DNA from: Conoideocrella luteorostrata
Taxonomy: Eukaryota > Ascomycota > Sordariomycetes > Hypocreales > Clavicipitaceae
Direction of reading: 5' to 3'
NCBI GenBank assembly: GCA_032433595.1
Contig: JASWJB010000094.1
Coordinates: forward strand, 1-64,000
Length of the DNA: 64,000 nucleotides
Numbering within the stretch: position 1 is the stretch's first letter; every line of letters begins with the position of its first letter. The translations under genes and the position numbers were made by a program. The notes under the pieces are model-generated. The model saw nothing but the letters and a program-made list of their open reading frames with translations, was not told the DNA's origin and made no database searches. Of the stretch, positions 56,292 to 64,000 are shown piece after piece.

Positions 56292-57227
56292 TCATATGGG
56301 ATTCTCCATCCCCAGTGGTGGCGTCTGCTTTGGCAGGACTGTTGGATTGGATCCGTGACCTTTGCTGCGTAGTGTGTTGTTTGATGATTCAAGTCCCCGC
56401 TTCATCATTTTCCCTAAAACTGTGACTAGTTCACAAGCGTCGTTGAACATGTCATCGTCCATACCTTCTGTGGCATCGTAGACGTCAGCAATCGTATCCT
56501 TCGCCAATTTTCGGCTAGCATCAGCATCACTGAGACATTCATAGAGAAAGGCAGCATATTCGGTTTTGACAGATAATCGCAAGGAATGGGAGCCCCAGAG
56601 TAGTTCATCTGCAAGTTTGACAGCCTCCAAAAAATGCTGATGGGCAGTAGGAAGGTAGTCCTGTTCTGGTAGGAGAAACGACGGTGGTAATAATGCCACA
56701 TGAGCTTCGAACCCAGGTGGTGGACCAACTGGGCCCCCTTCTAAGGGATGGGTAGGTTGTACAGATGACGGTCTAGATATAATATCGCCATCGGATGTGT
56801 CTACTGCACTGAGCTTCAACTTTGCTGCTGACGCTAAAGCAGCCTCTCTCGCTTCAGGAGTCCAACTAGCCATATTGGAAACAGGAGGTTGGTTATGAAA
56901 CAGAACAAATATGTGGTGAAAACTAGCACGTAGCTTATAAGCTAGGACTTTCAGCTCAACATAGTTGCCGACCATGGGAATGACATATTGTTGAAGCATA
57001 ACCAGCCCCTCGCGAGATAGCCATAGTATATGCAACACACGCTTCAGAAACAAAGGCGATGTGGTAGGATCAGGTCGCCGAGCTTTTTTGGCTGCGACGA
57101 GTTGTTCAGCGAGGTTGAGTGACAAGCCGAGAATTTTGAAGAGCATGGACGACAGAAGAGGGTTATCGTGCTCGACAGCTTTAGCAAGCCTGCCCAAGAA
57201 CTTCTGATCAACCTCCGATGACGCCAT
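56292..57227 (-). CDS. Diverged 14-3-3-like domain protein
   Basis: Single exon, 311 residues, starting MASSEVDQKFLGRLAKAVEHD. The N-terminal helices (NPLLSSMLFKILGLSLNLAE) and the region VLAYKLRASFHHIFVLFHNQP recall the 14-3-3 fold. The C-terminal part has the best match: AHQHFLEAVKLADELLWGSH, LRLSVKTEYAAFLYECLSDA, KLAKDTIADVYDA and a DDDMFNDACELVTVLGK helix, which parallel 14-3-3 helices 7-9 (LRLSVxxxYAxFxYE). I do not find the classical phosphopeptide-binding K..R..RY triad (no YLAE motif), so ligand binding may differ. The frame is open upstream to 57314, but only with a TTG initiator. A filamentous-fungal paralogue distinct from the canonical BMH-type proteins is the best reading; role unknown. 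Confidence 0.7.
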   Translation of the reverse strand: MASSEVDQKFLGRLAKAVEHDNPLLSSMLFKILGLSLNLAEQLVAAKKARRPDPTTSPLFLKRVLHILWLSREGLVMLQQYVIPMVGNYVELKVLAYKLRASFHHIFVLFHNQPPVSNMASWTPEAREAALASAAKLKLSAVDTSDGDIISRPSSVQPTHPLEGGPVGPPPGFEAHVALLPPSFLLPEQDYLPTAHQHFLEAVKLADELLWGSHSLRLSVKTEYAAFLYECLSDADASRKLAKDTIADVYDATEGMDDDMFNDACELVTVLGKMMKRGLESSNNTLRSKGHGSNPTVLPKQTPPLGMENPI

Positions 57228-60200
57228 CCCATCCGATTGATACCGGACCGGCCCCTGTTCCACCCCGGATTGTTTTCTACCTTTGATCCTTTCAGCTTGA
57301 CTCAATCCAGCCAAAGAATTACCAGGAGGGAGTAAAGAGCCCTCTGTCAGTTTCTAAGAGAAGACGTGTCAGTCGTGAGCGACAACAGCTGCGAGCACGG
57401 TTCAAGATATTGGTGGGGCAGTATCGATCAAACAGCGGCCTCGCATGGAGAGGAACACACAATGAGCTGCAATGTCCACAAAGAGTCAACGCAAGGAACG
57501 AACTGGAACACAGAGAACAAGGTATCTTTCAAACAGGGAAGGGGGCTAATAGCTGAAGGGTGGTGGTTGGATCAGAAGCAGTGACTGGTGACTGGTACGA
57601 GCCTAAGTGAAGTAAAGACGGCGAGCTGACAAGGCTTCAGCCAGTTGGGCATCAGGGGAAGACTGACTAACGCAATGGGAAACCTGCCAGTGACTCTAGT
57701 CAAGCTGTCAATGGCAACCTCGTAGTATGTATGTACTATTTTTGCGATGTCAACGTGCAGCCTAGCCTAGCACGATTCTGCAAGCAGCGCTGAAGAACAA
57801 ATCGAACCTAACAACGGCAAGACACAACTTGTAAAGAGGCGCGGAACGCTGTCCTGCGATTGTGGAAGCGCGACAACAGTGGAGTGGTGGGCTGCCTGCA
57901 CCCGAGGAAGAATAGCTGGGCATAATTTTAGGAGAGAATTCAAGGAGCCCTGTTCATAAACATCCCCTGTCACGGACCTGGCTAATGCCTGATTAACCTT
58001 GCTTGGTATTGCCAGGGGGTTGGGGGGGTTGGTAGGGGCGGTGAAGAAGACTTGACAGAATGCTGATAATGGCATGTGCTTGTGTTATACGAAAATAGCC
58101 CAGGCACAGAAAGTCGTTCAAAATCTTGCTCCAAGCAAGGACGGAGGCTAACAACTTATGGGAAAGCGCCTAGGCTCGGTACCAGTTTGCTGTCATCGTA
58201 CCTCCAATGCGTTGCCATGACACTTGTACAATGGTCTGGGTCATGCCATTAGAGATATGTCGAGGACTCACGAACATGATATAATTAAGCAGTTTGTGTC
58301 CATGGGAGTTGTGGAGCAAGGCGACTATATGAGATCAACAACTCGGATGTCTAGGTGTCAGGTTATGCATCTAGCGTACACAAGATCGCTGAGCATCAAG
58401 CATATGATTGAACACAGAATGTGGTGCAAAAGGTGCGTGCTTGGAACTGTAACGCATCTGAAAGTACTCCGTACTCAAGTGGGTAGTCAGAGGCCGGTGC
58501 TCGTGTGGTGCATGAAAGGCGCATGAGTAGCGGCTGTTCCACAGTGCTCCATCTTCTTGCTTTGTGTATGTACTCCGGAGACAATAGCACATTGAAGGCA
58601 TGACGAGTGATCGATGGAAATTTTGGTACTTTTTGCCTTGCTAAATTGAGAATAAATGGATGCGGCGTGAGGTGTGTAGCTCCGACAGAGCAACAAGGAG
58701 AAACGGTGGCAGGATTTGGCGTGTGCAACGGATATGGAAGATTGATATTAAACTTACAACCGTGGTGACTGGAGTCATTACTGGTTTTAATTTCAGGCGA
58801 ATTTCTTCCCGATGTTGAGATCTTGGGGTCACGGGCCCTGGATGTAGCCCGATCCGAACGAGCTGGTCGTGATGCGTGGATTTGCGAAACTTGAGTTCAA
58901 CGTTGTAGCAGGGCATCGGGGTCCAAAATCGTTCACCCGTCGCAGGTCACAGGAGGCTTTGTACAAAGTGTCTGGAGCAATCCAGGGCAGGTTCACCAGT
59001 TCGCTTGAGTGATGAAGAATCTAGTTGTATGACTCTAGGATCTGCCAGTCGGCGACTTTGACAAGCAATGATAACCCGGAAAAGAGTCCAGCTCGCAACC
59101 TTGTCAGCTGGCAAACCTCAACCCGAAATTGAACTCAAACAACCCGACCAGAGTGTCGTGGAGAGCGGGGCCTAACTGACTGGTGTGGCAGGTTCGATGA
59201 AAGAAAGCTTGTGAGCTTGGTGCCAGATCCATCAAAGGACGGTCGTAACTTTGTGATGCCAGTCTTGCATCCGCCACGAAATGCTTCTTTGCTCGGGCCT
59301 GCAAGTTTGCCAATGTTCATTGGGTTGTGTTGAATGTTTTGGAGTGGATGGTCCTTTATGGCACTCGGAGTCTTTGCCCAGTCGGCAAGATTGCTCGCGA
59401 GATCGATGGTCACGGGGACTGGTACGGAGTACTCTCTGTAGTTATTGACAACTACTCCGTAGGCGCTTCAGAGGCTGAGCGTCCCCTGCGCTAACTATCA
59501 AAGCTTAGACCAAAATGTTTGAGGTCAATTGGAATAATTGAGCCAAACCCGCTGTGACGTTTAAATGATCAGTCATACAGGACTTGTTGCCAGGCAAGGA
59601 CGGAAAGCAGGTTAGATTTTTTTTCTTTTTTTTTGCAAAGTTCAGGTTTACCACGCGATTTCCGTGCCTGGTCTCGCGCAAGCGCACCAGCGCCAGAAGT
59701 CAACTTCACTCCAAATAGCTACAGGACTAACGCTGTTACTAGCCCCGTACTGGACCACTATGGAGGCGCTTAATGCCCATCAACTCAGATGCGATCAACC
59801 AATTGGTAGTTAACGGGGCGCCATATTCAGAAAGACAGTCACAATGGAGGAGGGCAAAAAAAGACGGTCCAAGACTATAAATGCCATTGAAGTGTACGTC
59901 TCAGATTGAAATGAGAGGCGCCACGACCTAAACGCTTCGTCGTAGCCAATTACTCACTCAATACTCCGTAGTCGAACGTCAAACAACGCCAAAGCCATGT
60001 TAACTAATTCGAAAACAGTATACGCGGGTTCTATTAGCTCTGAGCAGCCGCCAACCCACTGGGACACGTCCTTATTCTTGTCCACTCATAACCTGCACTC
60101 CGTACAGACCATCGGCAATCCCGAGGCACGTTCATGGGAGGCCAATTATTAAATCAGAAGCGTCTAGTGGGATCTGAGGGTTTACACGGAGTACGGAGTA

Positions 60201-61130
60201 CAAACACCCGACAACGCTCACCTACTAATAGCAGGATGTGTGACGAAGATTATGCTCTATTGTCTACTCCGTACGGAGTAATAGCATCGCACATCGGAAG
60301 GATGGAAAACGGATGAAATGTCGTTAGCCATGGGCACGCACACAGCGTCGTGATTTGATCATAAATCAACAACTCAATTTACTTACGTATACGTAGTCCC
60401 CATTGGCACTCACCGACTCTGGCCGCGCTTCATGCGACCCGAAAGCCTCATAAACATGCATCTTGGCCCACTTGATGGCAGATCAACTCCGCGACGCCCC
60501 ATTTCCCCCCAGCCTCCCACTTTTTTACTTTCTTCTTTGGTATGTTTGCTACGTTCGACCCCGTAGTTACCATGCCCAGTTGAGGCGCTCCTGATCTCGG
60601 CCGTCAAATTCCCCCTAAACTTTTGGAGTGAGAAGTTATGTGAATCATGCAACACAGGGACTGATAATATCAAAGTCTGCCCAAATTTCTGCTGAGAGGT
60701 CTGACATAGCTTGAAAGCGTGGATTTCGTACTTGGTCTAGTTTATGCTATTACTTTCTCTTAGTTAAATGATATATGGAAATGCGCACCAGATACTTGAA
60801 TTTCATATTCTGAGCAGGGTACCAACTGCATCCCAATCTGGTCTGACAAGCTATGTTTCAGAGCACCACCTATTCCTCCCCTCAGCCGTAGTCACAACTT
60901 TTTGTCTGGTCATATGGAGAAGGAAGCAAATAAGAAAAATATTTTTACTAGCCAATTAGTAGCTTTATGTAGGGTGATTTAAAACTCTTTAGGGCCACCT
61001 GCAACATATCTGCATCTCGCCAAGTTGAACTGAACATCGTAGCACTCCCACGATGCAAGAGTAGAAACGACCGATCGAGTCCAGTTATAAAACATCCGAG
61101 ATCCTATGGGAAATTGATTGCCAATTAATA
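57228..61130. other. 3.9-kb gene-poor region rich in TACTCCGTA motifs
   Basis: No gene could be assembled; open frames are short and overlap on both strands. It contains exact TACTCCGTA/TACGGAGTA nonamers at 58465, 59423, 59453, 59962, 60192, 60265 and 60272, a perfect 16-bp palindrome at 60265-60280, and T-runs near 59617-59634. Promoter of the 14-3-3-like gene at the left end; 3' flank of the SCAP-like gene at the right end. Confidence 0.5.
60265..60280. repeat. Perfect 16-bp palindrome TACTCCGTACGGAGTA
   Basis: Mirror arrangement of the same two nonamers found at 6538-6553 (there the order is reversed). Neighbouring copies lie at 59962 and 60192. Confidence 0.75.
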
Positions 61131-64000
61131 TCAGCTCGGTGCTCTTGTTCTGCTCCATTGTCCTGCCTTACGGCGCCTATTCGCCGTATTCATCAACGAG
61201 TCGAAGTTTTGGTGCACAGAAGTTTCGTCATAACGTTCATGTCCTCCTACCGTTATCAGTTTGATAACATTGCCGAAGGCGAAGGCGACAGATCGCAAAC
61301 CGACAGCGACTTTCGGCCCCAATTGCGACACCACTAAATGATGTGACTCCTCCCCTTGATCAACAAGACTGCGACAGTCTTCCATCTCGGGTTTGTCACA
61401 TGGGGAAGTTGCCCACACTTCCCAGTTGGCAAAAGAGTATTGGTGCCCGCTGACCAATTTACGTCGTCGTCGCAATCCCGAGCCCCCGTGACTGGCTGGA
61501 TTCTCACGCTGTACCACTTGCCGTATACCAATCACACTACCATCTGAGAGTACATGCCATGTTCCAGGGTTTTTAATCCTCTTTCCCAGCTTCTCCATGG
61601 AATTGCCCTTACAGTCGTCTTCATCCGCGCTTTCCTTGACTTTCCGAAGGTAGATTGCCTCATGGTCATTCGCTGGGACATACGTCTGCACAACACAGTC
61701 ACCTGTTTCAGAAGCAGAGTAGCATATCGTCAGCGCCGTCAAACCTGGCATGTCGGATTTGGATGCGTGGTAAGTTGAGTAAGTGCATTGCAAGGATTTG
61801 GGGATCATCCTCTCAGTGTTGAAAGTCCGAACGAGATGGCCTTGGTCAGCATCCACAAAAAATACTCTGTCGCTTGCGGCGAGAGCGAAGTGCCCTATCA
61901 TTGGTAGAGGGACAATCTGAGATATCTCCGTTGTATTCCCAACTTCCAGCTCTAGAAGATTCGTCTCCCACGATGCCAATTTCTTTCTCGCGACGTATAC
62001 CTCTCCCCGTTTTGATACGATTAGAATAACTAGCACAGCGTGGGTGTTATCTGTAGAACGTAACAAAGTCAGCTTTATAGCTCAAAATATAAAAGTAAAA
62101 ATACCTCATGCCAAAAAAAAAAGTACAAGTTACATACCTCTCTTGATTATATTGCGAGCTAGAGTCACAGGTTCGCCACAAATAAAAGTTGTGTTCGAAG
62201 CAACATCACCACCAGCTGTGAGTTCTACTAACGTGCCGTTCCGGTGAACCAGAGTGATGGAGGGCCGCTCCAGGTCAAAATTCGGATCGAAGAAGAATGC
62301 CGCTGGTCGTTGAACGGAAACTTCAAGGGGTACTGATCGGCCCCATTTATGGTCCGTTAGGTTCCAAAATGACACCCTCGACGTGGACAACAGAGCAAGC
62401 CAGGTGGATGAATCATCGATAGCTATGGATAGTATCGGAAATGGGCATTGTTCAGTATCATTACCGTCAGCAACGACGTAGCTTGTTCCGGATCCACGAA
62501 TATCCCAAAATCTGACAACTCGATCAAGACCTACTGATAGAATATGCCCGGATTTCGATTTGCTCAACATTGCCACATCAAGTACATGTCCCCGTCCCAT
62601 GGATTTGATTGATACCATCGGATAATCGGACTGCTCCTGATTACTTCTGAGCTCCGCATCGTCGCCCCATAAGAGATAGTTCATAAGCAGCCGAAGAGCG
62701 GCGGCAATTACCACAACGATAACGATGAACCATGACAATTGGTGATGAATAAAATCATAGGCTGCAGGCAGGAGCGTTGGCTCTTTACTATGTGGTATTC
62801 GGTCTGAATTTTTCTTCACAAATACCAGTGGCTCGAAGACTCTAGCCACATAGCTATACGCCGTTGGTTTGATGAGTCGAATGACTTCTTGAGCTGTTTC
62901 ATGGTCCTGGTTGCGTATCCATGAGGCGTGGCTTCTGGCTTGATGCAATCCTTTTAAAAATGATGCTTCTGCATTTCGTCGTCCTTGGACATCATTAGAG
63001 CCTCTGTAGAACCGCAGAATTTTATGAAACATATGATCGTCACCAAAGAAGTGCCATTGTGCGATGATAACAAAACCAATCATAATAACTGTGCCAGCAA
63101 TTCGAGTTGACCACGCAATTTTGCCTTGGAAGAACCCGTCAACCCATGGGCCACGATCACTCAGGGAGTGCTTACGTCGACTCTGTCGCAAAGCGGCTTT
63201 AGCGAGAGCATCGCCGAGCTCCATTCGTCTTACATCAACACTAAGGACAGATAAGAAGAAGGTAGAGAGGTAAAAGAAGTCGAAAACGATAGCAACCGCT
63301 GCGAAGACGCAGAAGGCTGACACACCAGGAGATACCAAGCGGGAGAGCCCAGCGAGAATCAGCAAATTTTGCGTAGAACTAGCCAACGCTGTATGGGCGG
63401 TTTGTCCAAATGCATAGCCAATCCTGTTGCTCGTACTATCTTCGAACGGGGTAAGAATGACAGCATTTATGAGGCGAAGTATGTTCTCCAAGCTCATGGA
63501 AAATACGACCAGAGGATATGCCGCTTGCGGAATTCGAGACAGATCGAACTTAAATATAGCGCAAACCGTGAAGCTGGACATGATTGAAAAAGCTACTTGC
63601 GTGACAATAGTAGTTATAAGTCCAATTTTGGACTTGACTGCTCGTAGCTTGGACAGACTTATCAGGAAATAAAATAACGCCAAACCGTAGGCCAATGCCA
63701 GACTGAGAATATCCTGAGCCGACATGGGACGGAACTGAAACTCATACATTTCGCTCCTTGTGGACCGTCCGTCGGCTGGATAAACATCGAATCGGTCAGC
63801 AACTTTCTCAGGGAGAGACGAGGTCTTTCTTTCCCACTCGTGGCCGACAGGAGAATCCTTGAGGTAGAGAAGTGTTATCACAATGGCATCTGCAGCTACC
63901 AACCGTCTATCTTCAAAACGTTTCCCGCTGAATACGACGGAGTGGCGAAGTGTCGTATTAGCAAAGTTAGATTGATTTTTACCCTCGTTAATAGTCGAGA
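61131..64000 (-). CDS. SCAP-like sterol-sensing-domain / WD40 protein (5' partial)
   Basis: ER/Golgi polytopic protein resembling SREBP cleavage-activating protein (SCAP; Scp1 in fission yeast), which escorts the SREBP transcription factor according to sterol level. The visible exons are 64000-62138 (open to the window edge) and 62050-61131, joined in frame (donor GTATGT). After RHSVVFSGKRFEDRRLVAAD and a first hydrophobic stretch comes a sterol-sensing domain: SLALAYGLALFYFLISLSKL, GLITTIVTQVAFSIMSSFTV, AAYPLVVFSMSLENILRLIN, LLILAGLSRLVSPGVSAFCV and AAVAIVFDFFYLSTFFLSVL. A luminal loop, two more membrane helices (IAGTVIMIGFVIIAQWHFF and LSWFIVIVVVIAAALRLLMN) and C-terminal WD40-type repeats (ILSVGLDRVVRFWDIRG) follow. 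The C-terminal half of the propeller is weak in WD signature. The start lies right of the window. An NPC1/Patched-type protein is excluded by the WD repeats and single SSD. Confidence 0.8.

Noticed and set aside
42717..61130. CRISPR array, insertion sequence or prophage
   Set aside because: No regular spaced repeats or transposase-like frames; the organism is a eukaryote.

Overview
The window is nuclear DNA of a filamentous ascomycete. It has short introns with GTRNGT donors, CTAAC/CTAAT-like branch points and AG acceptors, monocistronic genes on both strands, and a fungal gene set: EIS1, BIG1, tropomyosin, COQ10, AP-3 delta, SET1, and a small protein that Sordariomycete genomes label 'Ilp is an apoptosis inhibitor'. 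I infer Sordariomycetes, probably Hypocreales. I see no rRNA, tRNA, CRISPR array or intact transposon.

Layout. 0-10 kb: 3' part of a Frag1/DRAM/Sfk1 membrane protein, EIS1 (reverse), a Tyr_phosphatase-3-type phosphatase, and a Trm140-like tRNA m3C methyltransferase (reverse). 10-16 kb: EMC2, then about 4.8 kb without recognisable coding sequence. 16-28.5 kb: a coiled-coil/ubiquitin-like protein, COQ10 (reverse), AP-3 delta, an F-BAR/DEP/RhoGAP protein (reverse) and mitoribosomal uS13m/SWS2 (reverse). 28.9-42.7 kb is the densest part: cyclophilin B, TRM112, BIG1 (reverse), RRP17/NOP25, tropomyosin (reverse), a securin-like protein, SET1, and the 'Ilp' family protein (reverse). 42.7-49.9 kb is gene-poor. 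50-57 kb holds accessory-looking genes: a Cys-rich, Ser/Thr-rich single-pass surface protein, a DUF4202 protein (reverse), a Myb/SANT gene interrupted by one in-frame UAG, and a diverged 14-3-3-like protein (reverse). 57.2-61.1 kb is again gene-poor and carries many TACTCCGTA/TACGGAGTA palindromes. The right edge has the 3' part of a SCAP-like sterol-sensing-domain/WD40 protein (reverse).

Most genes are unrelated housekeeping genes, with no biosynthetic cluster or operon-like system. Loose themes are endomembrane and lipid sensing (Sfk1-like, EMC2, AP-3 delta, COQ10, ER cyclophilin, BIG1, SCAP-like), plasma-membrane and actin organisation (EIS1, F-BAR RhoGAP, tropomyosin), and RNA modification or ribosome biogenesis (Trm140-like, TRM112, RRP17, uS13m). 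The most interesting observations are in gene structure. Cyclophilin B appears to have two alternative C-termini (a soluble form ending HVEL and a membrane-anchored form). Three genes have an intron inside or directly behind the start codon. The Myb/SANT gene has a lone in-frame UAG in a context where A-to-I mRNA editing is a testable explanation. Exon models were built by hand from splice signals, reading phase and family knowledge; no database search was run.
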